Below, piece after piece: positions 57,215-64,000 of a stretch of DNA of 64,000 nt; the first letter of the stretch is position 1; each line of letters begins with the position of its first letter. The notes below the pieces were generated by a model. The model was not told the DNA's origin and did no database searches. It saw nothing but the letters and a program-made list of their open reading frames with translations. The stretch is taken from contig NZ_GL732463.1 in the NCBI RefSeq assembly GCF_000187585.1, positions 639,606 through 703,605 of the forward strand, given 5' to 3'. The position numbers and the translations under genes were made by a program. This DNA comes from Streptococcus peroris ATCC 700780 (GTDB taxonomy: Bacteria > Bacillota > Bacilli > Lactobacillales > Streptococcaceae).

Positions 57215-58489
57215 ATGAACGAAATTAAATGTCCAAATTGTGGGGAAGTTTTTACAGTCAATGAAAGTCAATATGCAGAACTGATTTCTCAAGTTCGTAC
57301 TGTAGAGTTTGACAAGGAATTGCACGAGAGAATGAAGCAAGAGTTGACATTGGTGGAGCAAAAGGCCTTGAATGAACAACAGGCAAAACTCGCTCAAAAA
57401 GACCAAGAGATTACCCAGCTACAAAGTCAAATCCAAAATTTCGATACTGAAAAAGAATTGGCTAAGAAGGAAGTAGAGCAAAGTGCTAGCCAAAGTCTGT
57501 TAGAAAAAGAAAAAGAGGTTCAAGCTCTTGAGAATCAATTGGCTACCTTGCGCTTAGAGCATGAAAATCAACTACAAAAAACTCTTTCTGATCTTGAAAA
57601 AGAACGCGATCAGGTCAAAAATCAGCTCCTTTTACAAGAAAAAGAAAACGAGCTTTCTCTGACTTCAGTTAAGCAAAATTATGAAGCCCAACTTAAGGCA
57701 GCAAATGAGCAAGTTGAGTTCTACAAGAATTTCAAAGCCCAACAATCAACAAAGGCAATTGGAGAAAGTTTGGAGCAGTATGCAGAGAGCGAGTTTAACA
57801 AGGTTCGTAGTTTTGCCTTCCCAAATGCTTATTTTGAAAAGGATAACAAGGTTTCAGCACGTGGTTCTAAGGGCGATTTTATATTCCGTGATTTTGATGA
57901 AAATGGACTAGAATTCATCTCCATCATGTTTGAGATGAAAAATGAAGCTGACGGGACTGAGAAGAAACATAAGAATGCTGATTTTTACAAGGAGTTGGAC
58001 AAGGACCGCCGTGAGAAGAACTGTGAGTATGCTGTATTAGTATCGATGTTAGAAGCCGATAATGACTACTTTAACACTGGAATTGTGGATGTTAGTCATG
58101 AGTATGAAAAGATGTATGTTGTCCGTCCTCAGTTCTTTATCCAGTTAATTGGTCTCTTACGAAATGCTGCCCTTAATTCCCTAAAATACAAGCAGGAGTT
58201 GGCACTTATCCGAGAACAAAACATTGATATTACCCATTTCGAGGAAGATTTGGAAGCTTTCAAGGTAGCCTTTGCTAAAAACTACAATTCAGCTTCTGTA
58301 AACTTCGGTAAGGCTATTGACGAAATCGACAAGGCCATCAAACGCATGGAAGAGGTCAAGAAATTCTTGACCACATCAGAAAACCAACTCCGCCTCGCCA
58401 ATAATAAGTTGGATGATGTTTCTGTTAAAAAATTGACTCGTAAAAATCCGACCATGAAGGCTAAGTTTGAAGCATTGAAAGGAAATTAG
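57215..58489 (+). CDS. DUF2130 protein (zinc-ribbon, coiled coil, nuclease-like core)
   Basis: A 424-residue protein. It begins with [13 protein letters not shown] (CxxC), then a long coiled coil at residues 30-180 ([18 protein letters not shown] and similar heptads). The DUF2130 core follows: [21 protein letters not shown] and MFEMKNE, where D..E-x-K resembles a PD-(D/E)XK nuclease site. The C-terminus is again helical. Function unestablished. TATAAT with extended TG (57174-57182) and AGAGGAAA lie upstream. truB begins 10 bases after it. Confidence 0.82.
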   Translation: MNEIKCPNCGEVFTVNESQYAELISQVRTVEFDKELHERMKQELTLVEQKALNEQQAKLAQKDQEITQLQSQIQNFDTEKELAKKEVEQSASQSLLEKEKEVQALENQLATLRLEHENQLQKTLSDLEKERDQVKNQLLLQEKENELSLTSVKQNYEAQLKAANEQVEFYKNFKAQQSTKAIGESLEQYAESEFNKVRSFAFPNAYFEKDNKVSARGSKGDFIFRDFDENGLEFISIMFEMKNEADGTEKKHKNADFYKELDKDRREKNCEYAVLVSMLEADNDYFNTGIVDVSHEYEKMYVVRPQFFIQLIGLLRNAALNSLKYKQELALIREQNIDITHFEEDLEAFKVAFAKNYNSASVNFGKAIDEIDKAIKRMEEVKKFLTTSENQLRLANNKLDDVSVKKLTRKNPTMKAKFEALKGN

Positions 58490-58499
58490 AAAGCAACAC

Positions 58500-59378
58500 A
58501 TGAACGGTATTATCAACTTAAAGAAAGAAGCAGGGATGACCTCGCATGATGCGGTTTTTAAATTGCGTAAGATTTTAGGGACTAAAAAAATCGGTCATGG
58601 TGGGACCTTAGACCCAGATGTGGTGGGTGTTTTGCCTATTGCGGTTGGTAAGGCAACACGTATGGTCGAGTTTATGCAGGATGAGGGCAAGGTCTATGAG
58701 GGTGAAATCACTTTGGGATATTCTACAACAACCGAAGATGCCAGTGGAGATGTCGTTTCTGAAACACCTGTTTTAGCTCTATTGGACGAGAAGTCTGTTG
58801 ATGATGCTATTGCTGATTTGACAGGTACGATTACGCAAGTTCCACCCATGTATTCCGCTGTTAAGGTCAATGGTCGCAAGCTCTATGAGTATGCGCGTGC
58901 TGGTCAGGAAGTCGAGCGTCCAGAACGTCAGGTGACCATTTATAGTTTTGAAAGAACCAGTCCCATTTCCTATGATGAGGAACTTGCGCGTTTTACCTTC
59001 CGAGTAAAATGTAGCAAGGGAACCTATATCCGTACCTTATCGGTTGACTTGGGAGAGAAGCTTGGTTATGCAGCTCACATGTCTCATCTTACACGGACTA
59101 GTGCAGCTGGTTTACAGTTAGAATATTCCTTGACCTTAGAAGAAATTGCAGAAAAAGTAGAGGCTGGTGAATTAGACTTTCTCCATCCGCTTGAGATTGG
59201 TACAGGAGATTTAGCTAAAGTTTATCTTACTCCGGAACAGGCAGACGAAGTCCATTATGGTCGTTTTATTGAGTTAGAGTGTAGCGAGAAAGAAGTTGCC
59301 GCTTTCGAAGGAGAAAAGCTACTTGCTATTATGGAGAAACGTGATCATCTCTACAAACCAAGAAAGGTTTTCTCTTAA
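58500..59378 (+). CDS. truB: tRNA pseudouridine-55 synthase
   Basis: A 292-residue enzyme making pseudouridine 55 in the tRNA T-loop. N-terminal [15 protein letters not shown]; catalytic Asp in [22 protein letters not shown]; then [19 protein letters not shown] and [21 protein letters not shown]. The family usually reads GTLDP, as here. A terminator follows. Confidence 0.96.
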   Translation: MNGIINLKKEAGMTSHDAVFKLRKILGTKKIGHGGTLDPDVVGVLPIAVGKATRMVEFMQDEGKVYEGEITLGYSTTTEDASGDVVSETPVLALLDEKSVDDAIADLTGTITQVPPMYSAVKVNGRKLYEYARAGQEVERPERQVTIYSFERTSPISYDEELARFTFRVKCSKGTYIRTLSVDLGEKLGYAAHMSHLTRTSAAGLQLEYSLTLEEIAEKVEAGELDFLHPLEIGTGDLAKVYLTPEQADEVHYGRFIELECSEKEVAAFEGEKLLAIMEKRDHLYKPRKVFS

Positions 59379-59414
59379 AATTATACTGAATAAACGATTT
59401 TTATCTACTAGTCT

Positions 59415-59439
59415 AAAGATGAGATGTTCTCATCTTTTT
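59415..59439 (+). terminator. Terminator after truB
   Basis: AAAGATGAGA pairs with TCTCATCTTT around TGT, then T. Confidence 0.82.
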
Positions 59440-59506
59440 AAAATATTAGCCGATAAATAGTTTTTACATTTTATGTTTTAAAAAACCATTGAAAATACAG
59501 TGTTAT

Positions 59507-59535
59507 TTGACAGTTTTGCTTACTTATGATAAGAT
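59507..59535 (+). promoter_or_regulatory. Promoter of rocS
   Basis: -35 TTGACA (59507-59512), 17-base spacer, -10 TAAGAT (59530-59535) with extended TG. Confidence 0.75.
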
Positions 59536-59572
59536 TTAATTTAAGAAAAGCTAGAGAAAAATAGAGGATATT

Positions 59573-60064
59573 ATGAGTATTGAAATGACTGTCAGTGAGA
59601 TTGCTGAGGTCTTGGGGCTGTCCCGACAAGCAATCAATAATCGTGTCAAAGAATTACCTGAAGAAGATATTACAAAAAACGACAAAGGTGTTACTGTTGT
59701 TACTCGCAGTGGATTGATCAAACTTGAAGAAATCTACAAAAAGACTATCTTTGAAGATGAACCGGTTAGTGATGAAGTTAAGCAACGAGAACTCATGGAG
59801 ATTCTTGTTGATGAAAAGAATGCTGAAATCATCCGTCTTTATGAGCAATTAAAAGCTAAAGATAAACAACTGGCTGAAAAAGATGAACAGATGCGAGTCA
59901 AAGACCGCCAAATCGCTGAAAAAGATAAGCAATTGGATCAACAACAACAGTTGACTCTTCAGGCAATGAAGGATCAAGAAACACTTCAGTTGGAGTTGGA
60001 TCAAGCTAAGCAAGAAGTACAAGCATCGAAGAAAGGCTTCTTTGCTCGCTTATTTGGCAAATAA
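59573..60064 (+). CDS. rocS: Chromosome segregation protein RocS (DUF536-type)
   Basis: A 163-residue protein with three parts: an N-terminal helix-turn-helix (MTVSEIAEVLGLSRQAINNR), a central coiled coil (residues about 75-145, repeated units like KDKQLAEKDEQ and KDRQIAEKDKQ), and a C-terminal amphipathic stretch KKGFFARLFGK. This is the exact architecture described for pneumococcal RocS, which binds DNA and the membrane to support chromosome segregation and nucleoid protection. The length also matches what I recall. Own promoter; ATG has a GAGGAT site. Confidence 0.87.
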   Translation: MSIEMTVSEIAEVLGLSRQAINNRVKELPEEDITKNDKGVTVVTRSGLIKLEEIYKKTIFEDEPVSDEVKQRELMEILVDEKNAEIIRLYEQLKAKDKQLAEKDEQMRVKDRQIAEKDKQLDQQQQLTLQAMKDQETLQLELDQAKQEVQASKKGFFARLFGK

Positions 60065-60133
60065 GAAAAAACTGCTTGGTTTCTATGATTAGACCAGGTG
60101 GTTTCTTTTTACAAATCAATAAGGAATGATAAG

Positions 60134-60724
60134 ATGGAAACAGTAAGAGATTATATCTCCTTTGACTTAGAATTCAACAAACACCAGGAAAAGACTCATT
60201 TGATTCAAGTATCAGCCGTTCATTTTAAAGACGGTGAAGAAGTAGGAGCGTTTGACTCTTATGTATACACTGATGTACCTTTGAAGAGTTTTATCAATGG
60301 TTTGACCGGTATTACTTCAGAGACTCTCAAGGATGCACCAAAGGTAGAAGAAGTACTTCAAAAATTTCAAGAGTTTATTGGAAATTTGCCACTTGTTGGC
60401 TACAATGCAGCAAAGAGTGATTTGCCGATTTTACAAGAATATGGATTGGACTATCGAGAACAATATTTAGTCGATCTCTATAATGAGGCACTGGAGAGAC
60501 GCAGTTCTGATCTACATGGAATTGCTAATCTTAAATTACAAACTGTAGCTAGTTTTCTGGGATTTAAAGGGCAGTCTCATAATAGTTTAGAAGATGCCCG
60601 TATGACCGCCCAAGTTTATGAAGCTTTCTTAGAATCAGATGAGAGTAGACTATTACTCAATTCTCAGAGTAGTCTCAATTCTAACCCATTTGGTGCTTTA
60701 GATCTATCACAGCTTTTTGATTAG
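60134..60724 (+). CDS. DnaQ-like 3'-5' exonuclease
   Basis: A 196-residue DEDDh exonuclease: SFDLEFN (first Asp/Glu), GYNAAKSDLPIL (second Asp) and HNSLEDARMTAQV (His/Asp). Such stand-alone domains proofread or repair DNA or trim RNA. The C-terminal 30 residues (after ESDESR) are serine-rich and probably flexible. Start ATG 60134 follows AAGGAA. The GDPD gene follows 8 bases later. Confidence 0.85.
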   Translation: METVRDYISFDLEFNKHQEKTHLIQVSAVHFKDGEEVGAFDSYVYTDVPLKSFINGLTGITSETLKDAPKVEEVLQKFQEFIGNLPLVGYNAAKSDLPILQEYGLDYREQYLVDLYNEALERRSSDLHGIANLKLQTVASFLGFKGQSHNSLEDARMTAQVYEAFLESDESRLLLNSQSSLNSNPFGALDLSQLFD

Positions 60725-60732
60725 GAGATTTT

Positions 60733-62496
60733 ATGAAACCTGAAAAACCAAAAAAATTGGGAATAAAGAAGATTTACCTAAATCTTGATAAGATCCTTTT
60801 TCTATTCTTTCTAATCTTTATGCTGGTTGATTATATTTGGCTGCCATTAAACTCAGTGATAGCTGGATTTTTACTAAGTCAGACTGGATATTTGTTTATT
60901 TCCTACAACAATATTTTTGCGATTATAAAACATGCGCCAATAGTCAGTCTTGGTTTCGTAATTTTAATTGCTATTAATCTGCTGGTCGCCTATTTTCAAC
61001 TCAGTATTCTCTTTATAGGAGCTCGTCACCTTCTTTATCATGAAAAAAGAACCCTTCTAGAATATAGTCGAAAAGTCTTTCGTGAAAGTCTTGCTTTTAT
61101 GAAAAAGTTGACTATTTCTAAGGCCTTGTTTATCTTTCTTTTTGTAGCTATGCTATTTCCATTTATTAGAAAGATATTTAAGATTTATTATTTCAATAAA
61201 ATAGTAATTCCAGAGTTTATTCAACTATACTTAGAAGGTAAGTACTGGATGTGGTGGGTAGCAATTATTACTTTATCACTCTTATTCTTCTATATTTCTG
61301 TTCGATTGGTATTTACTTTACCAAAAATCTTTTATGATAAGATGACCGTGAAGGAAGCGGTTATCTATAGTTTGGATAAAACCAAAAATTTCTTTTGGTT
61401 TTATGCCTGGCATTTATTCTTAATTATAGTAAAAACCAATTTATTCTTCTATTTACCACTCATACCATTACTATTAACTCAATATTTAGTAGATGGTCTT
61501 ACCCATAGGGAGTCTCTAATTCTTGCGGTTTTAAACTTCGTTTTCATCAAGAACCTTAACTACATGGCGCTGACCTATTTTCTTGTGAAATTTACCTCTT
61601 TTTTAACAGGAGAAGAACTGGATATTATGCCAAGACGGGAGAAAGATCATATCATGAGATGGGGTGTGATGGTCTGTGCAAGTACCTTCTTTGCGATTGA
61701 AGGATATAATTATTTAGAAGCTCCTGTAATCAATCCTCCACTTGTGATTTCCCATCGTGGTGTATCCAATGGTAATGGTGTGCAAAATACCATCCAATCC
61801 CTAGAAAAGACTGCTCAGTTAAAACCAGATTTAGTCGAGATGGATATACAGGAAACAAAGGATGGTCAATTTGTCATGATGCATGATGCTAATCTTAAAG
61901 GGTTAGCAGGCATCAATAAAACACCACACGATTTAACATTAGAAGAATTAAAGCAGATCGACATTCATGAGCATGGTTATGAAACGAAGATCTCAAGTTT
62001 TGATGATTATCTGAATCGTGCAAATGAACTGCATCAGAAACTACTCATTGAAATTAAGACCAGCCACAAAGACAGCCCACAAATGATGGATCATTTTCTA
62101 GAAAAATATGGTGCAAAGATTAAAATCTATGGTCATCAGATGCAATCTTTGGATTACCATGTTATTGAAAAAGTAACCCAGTATGATAAGGAGATCCCAG
62201 TTTATTTCATTCTACCTTACAATTCGGTTTTTCCAAGAACAAATGCAACGGGTTATACTATGGAGTACTCTACATTGGATGAATATTTTGTAACCAAACT
62301 TTGGAATACCGATCAAAAACTCTATGTATGGACGATTAATGGTTCGGAGTCTTTCGATAAGTCTTTTCGTTTGGGTGTAAATGGGATGATAACTGATAAT
62401 TTGGAAAAAATTAAAGGTGAACTCGAAAAAGCTCAGGAGGATCCTGAGTATACAGACTTGCTGTTAAAGAAAGCAACTGAATTCTTCACTTTCTAA
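60733..62496 (+). CDS. Glycerophosphodiester phosphodiesterase with large membrane domain
   Basis: A 587-residue protein. Residues 1-330 hold several membrane segments (ILFLFFLIFMLVDYIWLPL; YWMWWVAIITLSLLFFYISV; FWFYAWHLFLIIVKTNLFFYL and others), matching the membrane domain often fused to GDPD enzymes. Residues 335-570 form the catalytic GDPD TIM barrel: ISHRGVSNGNGVQNTI, LVEMDIQETKDGQFVMMHD. It likely hydrolyses glycerophosphodiesters, perhaps on the outer face and possibly from lipoteichoic acid. GGAG precedes the ATG; a terminator follows. Confidence 0.9.
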   Translation: MKPEKPKKLGIKKIYLNLDKILFLFFLIFMLVDYIWLPLNSVIAGFLLSQTGYLFISYNNIFAIIKHAPIVSLGFVILIAINLLVAYFQLSILFIGARHLLYHEKRTLLEYSRKVFRESLAFMKKLTISKALFIFLFVAMLFPFIRKIFKIYYFNKIVIPEFIQLYLEGKYWMWWVAIITLSLLFFYISVRLVFTLPKIFYDKMTVKEAVIYSLDKTKNFFWFYAWHLFLIIVKTNLFFYLPLIPLLLTQYLVDGLTHRESLILAVLNFVFIKNLNYMALTYFLVKFTSFLTGEELDIMPRREKDHIMRWGVMVCASTFFAIEGYNYLEAPVINPPLVISHRGVSNGNGVQNTIQSLEKTAQLKPDLVEMDIQETKDGQFVMMHDANLKGLAGINKTPHDLTLEELKQIDIHEHGYETKISSFDDYLNRANELHQKLLIEIKTSHKDSPQMMDHFLEKYGAKIKIYGHQMQSLDYHVIEKVTQYDKEIPVYFILPYNSVFPRTNATGYTMEYSTLDEYFVTKLWNTDQKLYVWTINGSESFDKSFRLGVNGMITDNLEKIKGELEKAQEDPEYTDLLLKKATEFFTF

Positions 62497-62499
62497 TCA

Positions 62500-62529
62500 A
62501 AAAAGAGGCTGTGAATCAGCCTCTTTTTA
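62500..62529. terminator. Terminator between GDPD gene and ybaB
   Basis: AAAGAGGCTG pairs with CAGCCTCTTT, with T on the right and A on the left, so it can serve both convergent genes. Confidence 0.85.
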
Positions 62530-62536
62530 TACGAGT

Positions 62537-62836
62537 TTAAAAAGGTAATTTTCCTGCAAAAGCGCCAAGTTTTTTCTTGGTTGTTTCATCAATTTGCTCA
62601 AGAGCAGCATTGAGGGCTTGAACCGTCATATCAGATAGGGTCTCGATATCTTCAGGATCTACGACTGCAGGATCAAAATCAATTTTTACGACTTTCTTGT
62701 CCCCTGTCAAAGTTGCAGTTACAAGATTTTGAGCAGAAGTTCCAACAAATTCAGTAGCAGCAAGTTCAGCTTGGCTTTGCTCCATTTGTTTTTGAAGTTT
62801 TTGAGCTTGACGCATCATGTTTTGCATATTCATCAT
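62537..62836 (-). CDS. Nucleoid-associated protein, YbaB/EbfC family
   Basis: A 99-residue dimeric DNA-binding protein: [20 protein letters not shown], then [23 protein letters not shown] and a C-terminal [11 protein letters not shown]. It coats DNA as part of the nucleoid. The first or second ATG could be used (62836 or 62833). Confidence 0.93.
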   Translation of the reverse strand: MMNMQNMMRQAQKLQKQMEQSQAELAATEFVGTSAQNLVTATLTGDKKVVKIDFDPAVVDPEDIETLSDMTVQALNAALEQIDETTKKKLGAFAGKLPF

Positions 62837-62929
62837 GGCGGTAGTTAGCTTCCTTTTCTTTTATTTTCCCTATTATTTTAACAATTTTAACTAGAAAAGT
62901 CTATGTTAATTTTCTTTAGCAAATTTCTA

Positions 62930-62957
62930 TTTAAGATTTATTTAAGGTTTCTATACT
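62930..62957 (+). promoter_or_regulatory. CiaR-binding site and distal promoter of the lic/tar operon
   Basis: TTTAAG (62930-62935), five bases, TTTAAG (62941-62946): an exact CiaR direct repeat, followed 5 bases later by -10 TATACT (62952-62957). The lic locus is a known member of the pneumococcal CiaRH regulon. The transcript would have a leader of about 180 bases. Confidence 0.75.
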
Positions 62958-63092
62958 ATCCTGAAGAACTCAATATTTACAGAAACATAGATAAGTAAGA
63001 CTTCTGAGTCAAGTTCTCTAATCACAGATGTTTCGCGACGCCAGATTCTAGCGGGATGGAACTAGTATTTATTTCAAGATAGTACCAGATTA

Positions 63093-63101
63093 TGATATAA
63101 T
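63093..63101 (+). promoter_or_regulatory. Proximal promoter of tarI
   Basis: TGATATAAT extended -10, 42 bases before the tarI ATG; together with the CiaR promoter it gives a tandem arrangement. The leader between them (62964-63090) has a small GACT/AGTC hairpin but no T-run terminator. Confidence 0.65.
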
Positions 63102-63143
63102 AAAAAAGAATGAGTTTTTAGTACAAACCAAAGGAGAATCATT

Positions 63144-63851
63144 ATGATTTACGCTGGAATTTTAGCAGGTGGAACCGGCACACGCATGGGAATTAGTAAC
63201 TTACCCAAACAATTTCTTGAGTTGGGAGATCGCCCAATCTTAATCCATACAATTGAAAAGTTTGTCTTGGAACCAAGTTTTGAAAAAATAGTTGTAGGAG
63301 TTCATGGAGACTGGGTGACACATGCAGAAGATTTAGTCGAAAAATTTCTTCCACTTCATAAAGATCGTATCATCATCACAAAAGGTGGTGCAGACCGTAA
63401 TTCTAGTATTGAAAAAATTATTGAAGCTATAGATGCATACCGTCCACTGACAGAAGAAGATATCGTAGTCACACATGATTCTGTTCGTCCTTTTATCACA
63501 CTTCGCATGATACAAGATAATATTGCTCTAGCACAAAGTCACGATGCTGTTGATACAGTTGTTGAAGCAGTCGATACCATTGTAGAGAGCACAAATGGTC
63601 AATTCATCACAGATATTCCAAACCGTGCTCATCTCTATCAAGGACAGACTCCACAAACTTTCCGTTGTAAAGACTTTATAGATTTATATGGTTCTTTATC
63701 AGCTGAAGAAAAAGAAATTTTGACAGATGCATGTAAGATCTTTGTCATTAAGGGGAAAGATGTAGCCTTGGCTAAGGGTGAATATTCAAATCTTAAAATT
63801 ACTACAGTTACAGACTTGAAGATTGCTAAAAGCATGATTGAGAAAGACTAA
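63144..63851 (+). CDS. tarI: Ribitol-5-phosphate cytidylyltransferase TarI
   Basis: A 235-residue nucleotidyltransferase: ILAGGTGTRMGISNLPKQFLELGDRPI and ITKGGADRNSSIEKI, THDSVRPFI and GQTPQTFR. It makes CDP-ribitol for teichoic acid repeat units. It resembles IspD, with which it is often confused, but the following gene (TarJ) and the lic-locus signals decide for TarI. AAAGGAGAA precedes the ATG. Confidence 0.93.
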   Translation: MIYAGILAGGTGTRMGISNLPKQFLELGDRPILIHTIEKFVLEPSFEKIVVGVHGDWVTHAEDLVEKFLPLHKDRIIITKGGADRNSSIEKIIEAIDAYRPLTEEDIVVTHDSVRPFITLRMIQDNIALAQSHDAVDTVVEAVDTIVESTNGQFITDIPNRAHLYQGQTPQTFRCKDFIDLYGSLSAEEKEILTDACKIFVIKGKDVALAKGEYSNLKITTVTDLKIAKSMIEKD

Positions 63852-63854
63852 AAC

Positions 63855-64000
63855 ATGATTAATCAAATTTATCAATTGGCAAAACCAAAGTTTATCAATA
63901 TCAAATATCAGGAAGAAGAGATTGACCAAGAGAATCATATCCTCATTCGACCAAATTATATGGCGGTTTGTCATGCGGATCAACGCTATTACCAAGGAAA
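63855..64000 (+). CDS. tarJ: Ribulose-5-phosphate reductase TarJ (5' part)
   Basis: The first 48 codons of a gene cut by the window end: MINQIYQLAKPKFINIKYQE, then HILIRPNYMAVCHADQRYYQG, which has the zinc-binding CHAD motif of medium-chain alcohol dehydrogenases. TarJ reduces ribulose-5-phosphate to ribitol-5-phosphate, the substrate of TarI. It begins 3 bases after tarI. Confidence 0.9.
   Translation, partial: MINQIYQLAKPKFINIKYQEEEIDQENHILIRPNYMAVCHADQRYYQG

Noticed and set aside
59830-59950. A tandem DNA repeat within rocS
   Set aside because: The repeated GATAAACAA-like units reflect the heptads of a coiled coil and vary at codon level, so they are not a separate repeat element.
62964-63090. 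A csRNA (CiaR-dependent small RNA) after the CiaR site
   Set aside because: There is no hairpin with T run to end a small RNA; the site fits the known CiaR control of the lic/tar operon better.
63144-63851. IspD (MEP-pathway) assignment
   Set aside because: Streptococci use the mevalonate pathway, and the next gene is TarJ, so TarI is preferred.
1-64000. CRISPR arrays, prophage, integrative elements
   Set aside because: No regularly spaced repeats, integrase, transposase or phage structural genes were seen.

Overview
The window is chromosomal DNA of a streptococcus from the mitis/oralis/pneumoniae group. Almost every protein reads as a close relative of a pneumococcal one (PavA, CoiA, PmrA, VicRKX, CpoA, RocS, TarI/TarJ). 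It also carries group-typical signals: a BOX repeat, a ComX competence box, a CiaR direct repeat, CcpA cre sites and extended -10 promoters. It is low in GC and densely coded. I see no rRNA, CRISPR array, prophage or intact insertion sequence. From memory, blocks that are separate in S. pneumoniae are adjacent here, so this is probably a rearranged relative rather than S. pneumoniae itself.

Layout. 1-6.5 kb: 3' part of glyS, a DUF896 gene, then a minus-strand redox operon (apbE and two flavin reductases) facing nox across a promoter region with two cre-like sites. 6.5-9.1 kb: yitT and pavA/rqcH (minus). 9.1-14 kb: ybeY-dgkA-era-mutM-coaE-pmrA-rpmG-secG, followed by a BOX element. 14.2-22.5 kb: rnr-smpB-tehB, coiA-pepF-methyltransferase, prsA. 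22.7-26.7 kb: ftsW-ppc. 26.8-29.9 kb: T-box-controlled trpXYZ transporter. 30.1-33.3 kb: dnaG-rpoD-DUF59. 33.4-35.8 kb: the two glycolipid glycosyltransferases. 35.8-37.4 kb: a PspC-domain gene, two tandem paralogous membrane genes flanked by a 20-bp direct repeat, a broken chimeric relic and a DUF4044 gene. 37.5-41.3 kb: obg, a small gene and pepX (minus). 41.5-45.6 kb: mutY and vicRKX. 45.6-47.8 kb: a Bta-type thioredoxin and pgm (minus). 47.9-52.2 kb: an orphan lipoprotein-like fragment, an ABC-F gene, rgg and an MFS gene. 52.2-56 kb: tRNA-Arg(CCG), mscL and a small accessory cluster (PH-like, SUKH-like, small membrane protein, ABC exporter). 56.3-62.8 kb: focA, DUF2130, truB, rocS, exonuclease, GDPD, ybaB. 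62.9-64 kb: start of the lic/tar locus behind a CiaR site.

Most notable observations: (1) the 414-residue flavin reductase next to apbE ends in two copies of DATSGAS, the target motif of ApbE flavin transfer, after a PAS-like domain. This suggests a cytoplasmic, covalently flavinylated electron-transfer protein, apparently under catabolite control. (2) pmrA most plausibly starts at an ATT codon behind a strong Shine-Dalgarno sequence. (3) Three genes (cpoA, mutY, ABC-F) have promoters placed so that the transcript should start at, or one base before, the ATG (leaderless mRNAs). (4) A duplication/insertion scar surrounds two tandem membrane paralogs. (5) A short Trp-containing reading frame lies between the T-box terminator and trpX.
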